Source of the DNA: Molossus alvarezi
Lineage: Eukaryota > Chordata > Mammalia > Chiroptera > Molossidae
Length of the DNA stretch: 64,000 nt
Reading direction: 5' to 3'
NCBI GenBank assembly: GCA_037176705.1
Contig: CM073886.1
Span: 17,568,501-17,632,500, forward strand
Positions 35,601 to 45,446 of the stretch are shown here, piece after piece (position 1 is the first letter of the stretch; each line of letters begins with the position of its first letter). Below the pieces are notes generated by a model that had not been told where the DNA came from, did not search any database, and saw only the letters and a list, made by a program, of their open reading frames with translations. Position numbers and translations under genes: made by a program.

Positions 35601-38600
35601 AACCCAGGTGTCCATCAATGGATGAGTGGATAAAAAGTTGTGGTATATATATACAATGGAACACTATGCAGCTATAAGAAAGAGAGATCTCTTATCCTTT
35701 GAGATGACATGGAGGGAGTCTGGAGAGTATTATGCTAAGTGAAAGAAGCCAATCAGAGAAAGACAAATATCACATGATCTCACTTATCTGTGGAATATAA
35801 TGAACAAAATAAGCTGATGAACAAAATAAACCCTGAGACATAGAAAGGAAGATGGTTCAGACTGACAAACCTCAGAGTGCGGAGGGGATGGATGAGATAA
35901 ACCAAATAACTCATATGCTTTGTGCATAACCAGTGGACATAGACAACAATGCTGGAGGTGGTGGGGAGGCGGAATGGGGAGGAAGGTGTCTGGGGGTGGG
36001 GGGTGGGGGGGAGAAACATCTGTAACAAAAATAAATGAATAAAAGTTGAAAACAAAAAGTGTACAGGCTTGGGTTCAGATATCAGCCTTACACTTCTAAT
36101 CCCCAATGACCCCTCTCTAGCTGTGGTTTCTTCCTTATTAAAATGAAGGAGATAAGAGCATCTATCTTTAGATAAAAACGAAATAACTCATGTTAAGTTT
36201 CTAGTACAGCACTGGGCACTTAGCATTGGTCAGGGATGTTTTCATTATTATTGCATAATGGTAATATGGGACAGGGGTGGGGGGTGGGAACACATACGAA
36301 ACAGTGGGTTACCACTGAATGTTTGTGTACTTACGTTTTAATGTTTTCCAGAACTGTCCCTCCCTAGCGGCTGTCTCCCAGATCCAAGATGACTTGATTC
36401 ATTTTAAAGTCAACTTACCCCATTGATGTTATAACCAGAGTCAGCATACAACACTATTGGCAGGACCCGCTCATGCTTAGCAAAATGGAAGCGTTCTGGA
36501 AATTCCTCTTTCTTGTAGACTTTGAGGTGTGGGTGTGCATTCTTCAGCGCTTGGTAAAGGGCTTCCTCTTGCCCTGGTTTGGGCAGGATCATCCCAAAGC
36601 CTCCATAGTCCACGATATCAAACTTGACCAAGTCCTTGTACTTGATGTAGTTGGTCAAGAGGATCTCGGTGACACTGGGCTTCTTTTTAACTGTTGTCAT
36701 GCCGTGGTCTGACGTGATGATGACATTGAGGTGCTCAGTCAAGCTGTGCCTCTCAATGGCTTCCACCAGGTACCCGATGGTTCTGTCAATTTGCTGAATA
36801 ATTACCCTTCTGTTTTCTGTCTCTGGCCCGTACTTGTGTCCCACGTTATCTGGCTCTCCATAGTATAGAGTCACGAAGTCAAAGTCTTCCTTAGTGAACC
36901 AGTTCATAACGATATCAATGTTCTCCCTCCATTCTGTCTCATTGCTGTTTGGGTGAGTGTAAGACTCCACCAGGGACCTCTGGACAGCTTCACCTTTGTA
37001 TGTAGCACCTCCCCCGGGATAGTGGAATGACGCTGTCTTCCTCCCCTGCAAGCACAAGAAGAACATTCCGTCAGGATCACTTCTCATATCTTTTTCATAA
37101 TAAGTAAAGCCCAACTTGTCGACATCCCTGCCCTCGTCCAGAGGTTTAGGAAACATGTGGGCTTTGGAGTCAGAGAGGTTTGGATTTTATTCTTGGCTTC
37201 ACCAGGATCTCATCTAATCTAAAATTCTGCTAGTCGAAAGACATGCCGTTATTTTATGCACTAATAGGAAGGACAATACTGCCAATTAAAACATGACACT
37301 CCAGTGATTGGAAAATATACTCTAACTTCAGAGATGGAAAAATTAAAAAAAATTCCTTAGAATGGAGAAAAATGAGTTTCTAAGTTGGTAACAGTGAGTT
37401 CTTTAACCTCTTATGCTTCAGTGTTTTTACATGCAAAATGCCAAAAAGTTGACGCAATTTTTGTGAGAGTTGAGTCAATTAACTAAGATAAAGTGCTGGG
37501 CTTCATGCTTTGACACAGGTAGGTACTCTTTGCCTCCTGATATAACAAGCCACCACGGGCCTTCCCCAGTGTGTGTAGTGGACAGTTAATATGTTTGCTT
37601 GCCCAGCACCCACTGCCCTGTCTGCTGGTTCGGAATACCCTGATTTTCCCTGGAGATTCTCCTCTCTGCCCTTGCTCCATTCCAGGTTTGGGATGTTGGC
37701 TCCACATCTGGCTCTAGCTTGGCTAGAGGACACTGCATCCTCTGGCCACTGTAGTTGGTTCAGCCTTGGGCCCATGTCCCAGTCAAGGCTAATGAGATAT
37801 GATCTTGGGACTTCCTCTGGGGCTGTTGTAGAGGGGAGAAGCTACCCTATTGGTTCCCATAGATAATGCTTATAACATTTGGGGGTGTTTGCAAGAGGAG
37901 GAGACTGCTGTCTTGTGCAGATGTTTGCTCAACCACTGGGCATGACGACCTGCCCAAAGGCAGAAGAATATGGCAGGTGAAAGTGTGCTCTGATGCTGGG
38001 TTGCCTGGTTATATCCTTTCCCACCACTTGGATGCACCCAACTCATGCTCTCCACTTCAGTTTCCACGTCTATAAAATGGAGATGCTTATGCCACTTCAT
38101 GGGGGTGGTTGTGAGGACCAAATGCACATAGAACACATGAGTAAGTGTTCAATGAGCTTAGCTTTTATTTTTCCTAGAGAGGGACAAAGAGCATTGGGCG
38201 AGTCAGCATGGTCAGGTGAAGAGGGGACCATGATTATTTCCTGTAGTTTCCATTTCCTGCAGGGTGCTGAAGGTCAATCTAGAATGCACCTGTATACCCC
38301 AGGGTTGGGGACTGCAGAGGGAAGATGAGACGGAGGACTTCAGTAGTGGCAGAAATGGCTGTAGAATGGGCATTGATTTCCTTACAATAGAGGAATGAGA
38401 TGGGTCAGCTATGAAATGGAGCTGAGTCCTGCAAGGCCCCAGAGAGGCCTAGGATTGCTGCTGGACACTGGAGACCCTAGTCAGTGGGACCTGGTGACCT
38501 TCGCACCTCGGTCAGGCCATGGGCAGCTAGACAGGGCAGCAAATTACAGCCAATAGGAAAAGGGTCATGGCTTCCCTACAATCTGTCATGGGGGAGCTTA

Positions 38601-41219
38601 TGTCTTTTTCCTTTCCTTGTCTCCAAAGAGTAAACTGGGAGAGGGGTATATGTATCTGAAAGAGTAGAGCACAGGCCACGCTCCTTCTACTCCAGGCTGC
38701 CGGGGCCACCAGTGGGGTCTGTGGAGAGGTAGGGGACCTCTGGGGAGGAGAGCTTTGATTTGGATTTGAGATGAAGGTTCTACCATGAGCAGAACTGAGT
38801 CTTCAGAAATGGGGCTGTTTTAACAATAAAAGTGACTGCAACGTCATGAAAATATTTTTCTTTATTGATGTTCAAAAGAGAGAGGAAGAGAGAGGGAGAG
38901 AGAGATGGAAACATCAATGAGAGAGAACATTGATTGGCTGCCTCCTGCATGCCCCCCACTGGAGATAGGGCCCACAACCTGGGCATGTGCCCTGACCAGT
39001 AGTCGAACCGGTGACCTCTTGGTGCATGGGTTGACGCTCAACCACTGAGCCACACTGGCCAGGCCATAACAATATTCTTAAGTGATCTGCTCCACAGCTG
39101 AAAGGTGGTTTTGGACAAAGCTTGGTAAAATAGTTATAAAAGAAAATAATTTTCTGTATGCTTACCAATGTGTTAATGAGATGGACAAATCTCACTAAAT
39201 AGGTTCTGTTTTTGCAAAGCAGTTCCTCAACCAGGAATGGGTGTATAGTAGGCAGAAATGAATAGATTTTTGGTTCAGTGAATGAATGGCCTGCTTATTT
39301 AAGGAGCAAGTACTTTCCTTCATCTCAGCTAGGCTATTACCTTGAGGGCTATTCTGTGAGACTCCCTGTATCACCCAAGATTTGGATGTTTTGAAAAACA
39401 CTTTAAAATTCATTGGCTTCAGTAAAACCAAGGGATGGTGGTGGTGAAACTGTGCTGACAGTATGGAGAATAAATGGGAAGAATTTTGGGATAATGGCCC
39501 CTAGATTTTGTCAACAAATGAGCAGAGAGGTATAACCAAGAGTAATGTCAAAACTTCCCTTGTACTCTGACAGGTGTTGCTCAGTGGTTAGAGTGTTGGC
39601 CTCTGTGCCAAAGTGTCATGGCTTTGATTCCTGGTCAATGGCATGTACCTGGGTGGCAGGTTTGATCTCTGGCCCCAGTCAGAGCGTGTGCAGGGTGTGT
39701 GCAGGGCGTGTGCAGGAGGCAACCAACCGATGTCTCTCTCACATTGATGTTTCTCTCTTTCTCTTTTTTTCTCTCCCCTGCCCTCCCTCCCTTCCATTCT
39801 CTCTAAAAATCAATGGAAAAAAATATCCTCAGGTGAGGATTAACAACAACGATGAACCTCCCTCCCCAAAACTTCCCATGTATGTTTGAGAAGTAGGAAA
39901 GCAATTTGGAAGTTGTAGGGGTGCCATTGGTGCCCCATCCAGATCCCCATACTGGACTATTGCACCCACAGCCACTTCTGTGAGTGTGGCTAATGACTCA
40001 GCTGCCTCATTATCTGGAAAATTACCCTCACCCAAGTAGCCACGTCCTGTGTCACCTGGGAAGGTGTCTCATATTGCTCCTTCACCCCCAGCAGCCTGTG
40101 GCCAGTGATTGACAGGAGGACAAGAGACCAACTCCCTGGCCTCATGGTGGGAGAACATTGGGGTTCAGTTCATGCTCCAGTGCTCTCCATGGGGTCAGGC
40201 TGAAACTGGTCTCCAGCTGGGACCACATGTCACTTAGCTCTTCCCCCTGCCCTGTCAGTTTTCCTTACTCCCGCTCCCTCAATGCAGTACGTGCACCGAA
40301 TCCCTGCCTCAGGCTCTGCTTTTAGGAAACTCCATCCAAATACTTTGCAAGGCTCCAGGAGCTCTGCCACCCATAGCTAGAGGTGAAATATGATCCCCTC
40401 TGCCCTCCAGCACTCAGTTTCTATTAGGTGGATCCAGTTTTATTTTCTCTCAAGTGCTTTCCCCGACCTGAAATTATCTTGATTTGTTAACTTATTTACT
40501 GTCTGTTTCTCTCCTCCAGAATGTGAGCTCAAGGAGATCAGGGACCATGTCTGTCTTGTTGGCTGCACTTTTCCTGGGACCTAGAACAAGCCTGGCTCAG
40601 AGTAAGTGCTAATTGTTGATTACATACATCTGGAATGAATGCATGAACCTTATTTTCTGGTTAACTTATGGAACTAAGAGTTACAGAAACGCTTTCTCTT
40701 TTGGGCTCTAGCATCTTCTTTGTAACCTCCACAGGTAGTACATTTCTTTTGATAATAGAATTTCTACGGCTGCTTTTACTTGCAAATCCTCTAATATTTA
40801 TTTATTGCATTTCTGATTGGCAATCGACATAATTCTCAGTTTTTAGGGAAGGTGCTTTGTTTAAATTACACATAAGTTGACTTTGCTCTCAAGTGTGGAA
40901 TTGACCTGAAAGATGACACTTCTAACATTTTGTAGGATGTTGTTTGGCTGGCTGTTTTATTGTTTAGAATAACTGACATTGATATGCTGAGGCACTTAGG
41001 CTGCCCTGCATATCCAGTTGAATTCCTGACGTTTGCATGTTAAAATCTCAGATGTTCCCAACTTGAAATGGAATTGTTTTCATGTACTGTATTCTCAGCA
41101 CTTTCTTTAAAGATATTCTGTAGTCTTAGGAAACTATGATTTTTCTCACTTGGTCCCATGGGAATTTTAGGAGTCTTGCTGCTCCATGAAATGAGCTCCA
41201 GAGAGAAATGTGTATGTGA

Positions 41220-41253
<34 letters not shown>

Positions 41254-44200
41254 GGCTGTGTTTATTTGGAACCCATGATAATCAAAAGTGCTATTTTCAA
41301 CAAATACTTCTGAGAAATAATCTGAGCACTTAATTGGATGCAAAAGAGTTGGTATTTACTATTCTACCCTTTAATTAGCATAATCAGTGTTTCCAGTAGC
41401 AATAGCAATTGGAAAATCGCTAGTTTTATTAGGTTCATTATTCTCCCTTAGTGTAGTGTTGCATCAATGTGGCTATTACTTTTAAGTTGCATTTTAAAAA
41501 CAAGAGTTGGTACTATGGGGAAATCCTGACTGTTGGGTTTTGCACAGACTCTCCAAACTCTTCAGTAATTAGAGGAAAAGTTTTGGTTTGGTTTTGCATT
41601 TTATCTAGTCTCTTCCTTCAGGTGACAGAATTAATGTCACAAGGCACATATTTTATGAAGGCCTCTGTGCTTTAGTGGGGAGTATGTGTGGCTTAGGGAA
41701 AGGAGTTTGTTAGTCATTCCAGGGAATGATTGAGTGGAAAGAGATGGGCTTCATGTATTTGAAACTTGGAAGTTGAAATTGGTTCTGGGTGTTTTCATTG
41801 CCTTTCTGTGCTTAGGAGGAGTCACTGAGCAGAAGGCAGCTAGATGTTGAAGATTCTGTTTTCTCCCCCTCCCACCCCATTTGGAGGAGAGATTGTTATT
41901 CTTAGAGACTTTATGATGCATAATAAAGACACAGTTTGGGCCAATATTGGGATGCATTATCTTGCTATTCTAGGCATATCTTGTTCACAGCTCTTCCAAG
42001 TTTGCAAGCTATTGTCCAGGAGACTTGGCTTACTCTGCGAACCAAGAACCATAGCTGTCCTCCCACTCTCTCCCCAAATCCCCTCCTGGAAGTTGCCTAC
42101 TGTGTCCTGTTGCAGACTCTTGGCACCCATGAAGATCTCACTCAGATCACCCTCTGCCACCTCACTGCTTAATATACTCTACGGCTTCTCCAGAGAGAGA
42201 CGGAGCATGCCCCTAGGTTTTCCTAGGTCTCACAGTCATGGCTGCTTGCCTTTCTCTGAGAATTAGGACTTGTGAATGTGGTGAAATATCTCAGCCACTG
42301 ATCACGTTCAGTTATTGGAGGTGCTCATTGAAAATCCGAGCCTGCTCTACACGGAGACTCTGGTCTATACGCTGACCATTGGTGAAGTCCTGCTGGAATG
42401 CGGTATGCTCGTGGCTGTGAGTAGTGGACACAAAGGTGGTCAGGAATCTTTCAGGCATCGTCCACCAAGGCAAGTCTATTCTTGTGTATCTTGATGGACT
42501 CCAGCAGCATTAGTGTCACCGAAGGAAAACATTTTAGTCATATTAAAGTTTCCTGTATCAACCTCCACAAAGCTCACGGAGAAGAGGGTTGGGAGAAGGA
42601 TGGGTTTTCCTACAGGCAGGCCCCCCTCCTCCAGCCTGCCTGGCGATGCAGATGTGCCCCCGAACAGCATTTGGGGCTGCTGGAGTGCTGTTCCTGGGGC
42701 GCTGGCCTGGGGCCGCGGGGTCGATCTGATTGCAGCAGCTGTTCTGCCAGCTCCCTGTGGGAAGCTGGCCGATGGCCCTGTCCCGTGGCAGGAGCTGACA
42801 GTGGCAGAACAAGATACACCAATTTGACACTCACTTGCCAAAAGAGTGGCGTGTTGTCAGTCGCCTGGCCCTGAACCAGATCCTCTTTCTGCACAACCAC
42901 TTATGAATTCAGCAAAGAGGAAAAACACTCTGATTATGAATTGAGCACAAAGAAACAAAGTCCTGCAAATAAATGGCAATGAGACGAGAACTGTGAATAA
43001 GAAAAATGACAGGAAAGGAGAATACTACCAGAGGCCCTTTGCCAGTGGACAAATAACCATGGCAAGAGACTAGAGAGGCCCTGGGTTTTGAATAGAGAAG
43101 TAAAGAAAACCATCCAGACCTCCCTAGCAGTGAGGCAAATAAAAGATTTACTTTGAAATCCACAGGTAAATGTTTTGGCCACAGAAGTGATATGTCATGG
43201 TTAAGTGTTAAGAGTTGCTGAACCCAAGGTGAGTTTAAATTTCAGCCCTGCCTCTTACTGGCTTTGTGACTTTGAGAAGTTATAGCATTGCTCTGTGCCT
43301 CAATTTACTCATCTGTTAAGTGAGTATAATCATAGTGCCACCTCAGAGTTGTTATACATTAATATATGCAAAGCACTTAAGTCAGTTCCTGGCTCATAAT
43401 GTTGTGATCATGATTTTCTTAGGAGGACAGAATTTACTTGCATGATCTATGCCTCAAAGTTTAAAATGGTGACAGATTAAGGCCCAACAGCGAGGGGGGA
43501 AAAATGAACCTGAGGAAGGATAGGATCATTGACCGCGCCCTGTGATTCTTCTAGAGAATTGTCCAATATGGTAGCTCCTAGCTACATGTATTTTTTTATT
43601 TATTTTTTTTTATCCTCACCTGAGGACATTTTTCCATTTTTTGTACAGATAGAGTGGGAGGGAGAGAGAGGAAGAGAGAGAGAGAGAGAGAGAGAAACAT
43701 CGACGTGAAAGGGACACATCGAGTGGCTGCCACCTGCACGAACAACCAGGGCTGGGGACAAACTGCAACCGAAGTACGCGCCCTTAGTGGGAACCGAATC
43801 CGGGTCTCTCCGTACCGCAGGCCGACGCTCTAACCGCTGAGCCAAACCGGCCAGGGCAATGTATTTATATTTAAACTGAAATTAATTAAACTTAATACAA
43901 TTAGCCCTGGATGGTTTGGCTCAGTGGTAGAGGTTCAGCCCATGGACTAAAGGGTTGCGGGTTACATTTCTGGTCAAGGGCACGTACCAGGGTTGCAGGT
44001 TCAATCTCTAGCCCCAGGGTTGGGGTCGTGCGGGAGGCAACTGATCAGTGTGTCTCTCTCACATCGATGTTTCTCTCTCTGTCTCTTTTTCTTCCTCCCT
44101 CCCTTCCATTCTCTCTAAAAATCAATAGAAAGATATGCTTGGGTGAGGATAAACAAACAAAAAATAATACACTTAAATACAATTAAAATTCATTTCCTCA

Positions 44201-45446
44201 GGCTCACTAGCCATATTTCAAGGGCTCAATAACCACATGTGGTTAGTGGCTTCCATATTGGACAGTGTGCGATAGAGCATGTCCGTCATCGTGGAATGTT
44301 CCACTGGATGGTTCTGGCATAGAGCTGTAGTGACCAGCTGAGGAAGTGCTAAAATGATTCAGCCTCCATTCATGAGCAGGACTGATCGTTTTTGAATGCT
44401 TAGATCTAAGCACCTTCCAGGCATTATTTCAGTCAATCCCCTCAATGACCCTATGAAGCGGAGACTCTGACAATCTTTACTTTATGGATGGGGCAACTCA
44501 AGCACAGAGAGGATGTCATTGGCCAAGGTCACACAGCTGGAGAGGGTGGAGGCAGCCGGGGTCCTGCTACGGGACTCTGAGTCCACAGACTGCACTCGGA
44601 ACTGTGCATCACACCACCTTGCAATGTGACATGCTTAGCGCGGGCTTTGAGCACCGAGATGGAGCCCCAGTACCCAGGATAGCTTTGGAGCAAAGGCCGG
44701 TGTCTTGGGGAAGAAGAGACCCTTTCTGAAGTGACGACTGGAAGCTCACTGACAAAATGCAAAGCTGGCCACAGGTTTTGGGGCTGGGAGTTGAACACAC
44801 AGCTCTGATTTCGGCCTTTTCAAAGCAATAATGAATGGCCACTGGAATCCTTTCAAGAAAATGCTCTCATCAGAACTTTTACATGGCCTGAAGATGCATT
44901 AAATGGTCAACTTTATTCCTAAGGGCTTTTATGCCTAAGTCTGAGAAAAGTGTATAAACAGATATTTATTAAAGAGCTGCTGGGTCCAGACTCTGTGATG
45001 AGCCCTGGTGGTACAATTATGATTAAGCCAGTCTTCATCCTGACTTGTCCATTCATTACAGCTAAAAGTTACTGAGCATTTCCTCTGTGCCCACCGCTTT
45101 TCACGCATATCTCATTTAATCCTTACATCAAATCTAGTAAATAAGCACATCATCATGACCCCTAGTACACATTTAAGGAGACAGATGCTTAGAGAGGCTA
45201 AATCACTTGCCTAAGGTCACACAGCTTTTAATCTCCATCCCACGTGCCTTAGAATGAGAGGCAACATCCCTGGAAGCCAGCCTAGGTTTTCTGACTGTAC
45301 CTGTCTCTGGGCTGTGATCCAGAGTGGGAGAACGCCATTGTCCCACCACTCAGTCTTGTTCTGTGTGGTCTTGAAGGAGTACTTCCAGCCTGTCTCAGTG
45401 TTAAACATCATGTTGTGAATGACTCCGTGATCTTCAATCCAGCGAC
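23435..45446 (-). CDS. ENPP7: ENPP7-like ecto-phosphodiesterase / sphingomyelinase (5' exon not in view)
   Basis: Exons in transcript order are 45446-45301, 37045-36419, 27861-27624, 25533-25410 and a terminal exon near 23705-23435. All splice phases agree. The protein belongs to the nucleotide pyrophosphatase/phosphodiesterase (alkaline-phosphatase fold) family and aligns best with ENPP7, the intestinal alkaline sphingomyelinase. Metal ligands in view are Asp and His of GEPDNVGH, Asp-His of ITSDHGMT and His of KGDHGFDN. Sequons NKT and NET are present. A C-terminal membrane span ([20 protein letters not shown]) and a basic stop-transfer (HRKKK) suggest a type I surface protein. The exon with signal peptide, first metal-binding Asp and nucleophile Thr was not found up to 64 kb. 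No frameshift or stop breaks the exons seen. Human ENPP7 is elsewhere (17q), so this is a paralogue beside EEF2KMT. Sphingomyelin as substrate is inferred only. Confidence 0.88.
23636..23705 (-). CDS. ENPP7: ENPP7-like terminal coding exon (predicted cytoplasmic tail)
   Basis: A good acceptor (GGTTTTCTATTACAG) precedes 23705. Spliced to the transmembrane exon it continues the frame as [23 protein letters not shown] and a TAG at 23636-23638. About 180 bp further on the - strand is AATAAA at 23454-23459. The matched phase, acceptor, stop and poly(A) signal together support a real 3' exon. I recognise no homologue of the tail itself. Confidence 0.62.
23706..24745. other. ENPP7-like intron, no recognised feature
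   Basis: The only marked feature is an (AAT)n run near 24275-24300. I see no exon with family similarity. Confidence 0.5.
24746..25172 (+). repeat. MaLR-type (MLT1-like) LTR remnant
   Basis: It has GGTTGAATTATATTCCCCC, ATGTGACCTTATTTGGAAAT, CATACTGGATTACAGG and the end TTTCTGTTGTTTTAAGCCAC...TTGTTATGGCAGC. Confidence 0.7.
25410..25533 (-). CDS. ENPP7: ENPP7-like transmembrane exon
   Basis: The acceptor TTTTTTTAACAG is strong. The exon completes a Gly codon and encodes [12 protein letters not shown], then the hydrophobic span [20 protein letters not shown] and YTAIHRKK. It has two possible ends. One is the donor AA|GTGAGT at 25404-25409, which leads to the terminal exon. The other is read-through to an immediate TGA at 25406-25408 (tail HRKKK). 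Confidence 0.82.
25717..25813. repeat. Degenerate tandem repeat of a 16-bp unit
   Basis: About six units of the type CACTTTGCCAAATGAC follow one another (25717, 25733, 25749, 25765, 25781, 25797), with 2-5 differences each. I do not recognise the family. Confidence 0.75.
26208..26391 (-). repeat. Ves SINE, antisense
   Basis: It runs from AATCCTCACTTGAGGATA to GATCCACCTGGCCAGGG. The flanks share CCAGATTYRGGATT. Confidence 0.85.
26850..27599 (-). mobile_element. 5'-truncated L1 (ORF2 C-terminus and 3' end) with TSD
   Basis: On the - strand it encodes an ORF2 C-terminal segment ([51 protein letters not shown]), then the 3'UTR. The duplication CTGGTGGCTGT is exact at 26839-26849 and 27600-27610. 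It is in the same orientation as the ENPP7-like gene, and its AATAAA is at 26868-26873 on the - strand. Confidence 0.9.
27624..27861 (-). CDS. ENPP7: ENPP7-like exon with the last metal-ligand histidine
   Basis: The acceptor is ATTTTTCAG. The exon encodes [20 protein letters not shown], then [40 protein letters not shown] and [20 protein letters not shown]. The GDHGFDN His is the family's final metal ligand. The donor is GTGAGA at 27618-27623. If the donor is skipped, translation stops two codons later (TAA at 27613-27615). A truncated L1 begins just downstream. Confidence 0.94.
28070..28320 (-). repeat. MIR SINE, antisense
   Basis: It reads GAGCGCTTACTATGTACC, TTAACTCTTTTGACCCTCAC and ATCTGAACCCAGACTGTCTG in reversed MIR order. 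Confidence 0.75.
28660..28875 (+). repeat. Ves SINE, sense
   Basis: It has the head AGCCCTGGCCAGTTTAGCTC and B box GGTTCGATCCC. GAGCAAGTG occurs on both sides. Confidence 0.88.
29590..30110 (-). repeat. Old L1 3'-end fragment, antisense
   Basis: It has reversed L1 3' sequence: GAGACATAATTTACATACC, AAAGAAACCCTGTTGCC, CTGGAGATTTCATTTAGATG, TCATCAGTTG-like and TGGGTTGTTTTCACTG. It is interrupted near 30100 by AT-rich sequence and the L1 target site. Confidence 0.7.
31078..31950 (+). pseudogene. L1 ORF1 (RNA-binding protein) region, degenerate
   Basis: An ATG at 31078 is followed by an early stop. Downstream fragments in shifted frames encode coiled-coil-like Glu/Lys/Asn-rich sequence and then the segment around 31440-31900 that corresponds to the RRM/CTD. 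A run of A at 31398-31415 is one likely slip site. Confidence 0.75.
31998..35700 (+). pseudogene. L1 ORF2 (endonuclease / reverse transcriptase), degenerate
   Basis: Open pieces include 32248-32742 (endonuclease part: [49 protein letters not shown]), 32744-33664 (linker and start of [42 protein letters not shown]), 33665-34084 (RT core: [37 protein letters not shown]) and 35360-35677 (C-terminus). Frameshifts and stops between them mean no full protein can be made. The domains are still easily read, so the copy is not very old. Confidence 0.92.
36070..36240 (+). repeat. MIR SINE, sense
   Basis: It reads TTGGGTTCAGATATCAGCC, then AAAATGAAGGAGATAAGAG and AGTACAGCACTGGGCACTTA. It abuts the 3' TSD of the full L1. 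Confidence 0.65.
36419..37045 (-). CDS. ENPP7: ENPP7-like large catalytic exon
   Basis: The exon has 209 uninterrupted codons between acceptor TTGTGCTTGCAG and donor GTAAGT, in phase 0 at both ends. It begins [20 protein letters not shown] and contains the sequon [27 protein letters not shown] (metal ligands Asp and His), [12 protein letters not shown] (Asp-His ligands), [17 protein letters not shown] and [20 protein letters not shown]. It ends [10 protein letters not shown]. Length and motif spacing fit ENPP7. Confidence 0.95.
37155..37500 (+). repeat. Probable MIR SINE, sense, interrupted
   Basis: A MIR-like 5' part (TTTGGAGTCAGAGAGGTTTG) lies at 37165-37205. A MIR-like 3' part (TTAACCTCTTATGCTTCAGT) continues at 37380-37500. 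Unassigned sequence lies between. Confidence 0.45.
37501..38845. other. ENPP7-like intron with a MIR remnant
   Basis: A MIR-like sense fragment is at 38030-38170 (CAGTTTCCACGTCTATAAAA, GTGAGGACCAAATGCACAT). The rest is unassigned and I see no exon. Confidence 0.45.
38846..39064 (-). repeat. Ves SINE, antisense
   Basis: It runs from TTCTTTATTGATGTTCAAAA to TGAGCCACACTGGCCAGGC, the 'GGTTGAGCG' subtype. Confidence 0.9.
39561..39850 (+). repeat. Ves SINE, sense
   Basis: The diverged head is GTGTTGCTCAGTGGTTAGAG and the tail is TCCTCAGGTGAGGATTAAC. It contains a short duplicated GTGTGCAGGGYGTGTGCAGG block. AAAACTTCCC occurs on both sides. Confidence 0.85.
40480..40640 (+). repeat. L2 LINE 3' fragment
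   Basis: It reads CTCCAGAATGTGAGCTCAAG, GGGACCATGTCTGTCTTGTT, GCCTGGCTCAGAGTAAGTGC, the L2 3'-end pattern. Confidence 0.65.
41221..41254 (+). repeat. (CG)n(CA)n microsatellite
   Basis: A short GCGCGCGC run is followed by about 12 CA units. It lies in an ENPP7-like intron. Confidence 0.9.
42296..42905. other. Unassigned GC-rich block in an ENPP7-like intron
   Basis: This stretch is richer in GC than its neighbours and carries open frames of 90-130 codons on both strands. None matches a protein I recognise. It lacks an obvious poly(A) tail or splice sites. It could be a worn processed pseudogene or simple composition. Confidence 0.35.
43200..43410 (+). repeat. MIR SINE, sense
   Basis: It reads TTTCAGCCCTGCCTCTTACT, GGCTTTGTGACTTTGAGAAG and TGCCTCAATTTACTCATCTG, a clear MIR. 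Confidence 0.78.
43606..43857 (-). repeat. Ves SINE, antisense
   Basis: It runs from TTATCCTCACCTGAGGACAT to GAGCCAAACCGGCCAGGGC, with a long (GA)n. It is well conserved and likely young. Confidence 0.93.
43903..44165 (+). repeat. Ves SINE, sense
   Basis: It has the head AGCCCTGGATGGTTTGGCTC and the end TTGGGTGAGGATAAAC. With the preceding antisense copy it forms a near inverted pair separated by about 45 bp. Confidence 0.9.
44350..44590 (-). repeat. MIR SINE, antisense
   Basis: It reads GCACCTTCCAGGCATTATTT, CAATGACCCTATGAAGCGG and CCAAGGTCACACAGCTGG. Confidence 0.72.
45060..45230 (-). repeat. MIR SINE, antisense
   Basis: It reads CTGAGCATTTCCTCTGTGCC, ATCTCATTTAATCCTTACAT and CCTAAGGTCACACAGC. 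It ends about 70 bp from an ENPP7-like exon. Confidence 0.72.
45301..45446 (-). CDS. ENPP7: ENPP7-like exon (second coding exon by homology)
   Basis: The acceptor TATCCCTCAG precedes GT-CGC-TGG and the donor is GTACAG. The translation is (G)[20 protein letters not shown] then [20 protein letters not shown] and LWITAQRQ. It matches the ENPP pattern ENHGVVHNMYYN...WWDNGSVPIWITAQRQ. One base of the first Gly codon must come from the missing upstream exon. Confidence 0.92.

Larger units (their letters stand above)
30212..36056 (+). mobile_element. Nearly full-length L1 retrotransposon, inactive
   Basis: The element starts with a typical L1 5' end (GGGAAGATTCCAAAATGGTG) and ends in an A-rich tail after a G-rich tract near 36000. 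The TSD AAGTRTACAGGCT lies at 30199-30211 and 36057-36069 (one mismatch), so both ends are intact at about 5.85 kb. The ORF1 region starts near 31078 and is broken. ORF2 starts at 31998 ([20 protein letters not shown], endonuclease domain) and has a TGA at 32169-32171. The reverse transcriptase active-site motif reads FAND, with a stop three codons later, and there are several frameshifts. It sits in an ENPP7-like intron, antisense to the gene. Confidence 0.93.
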
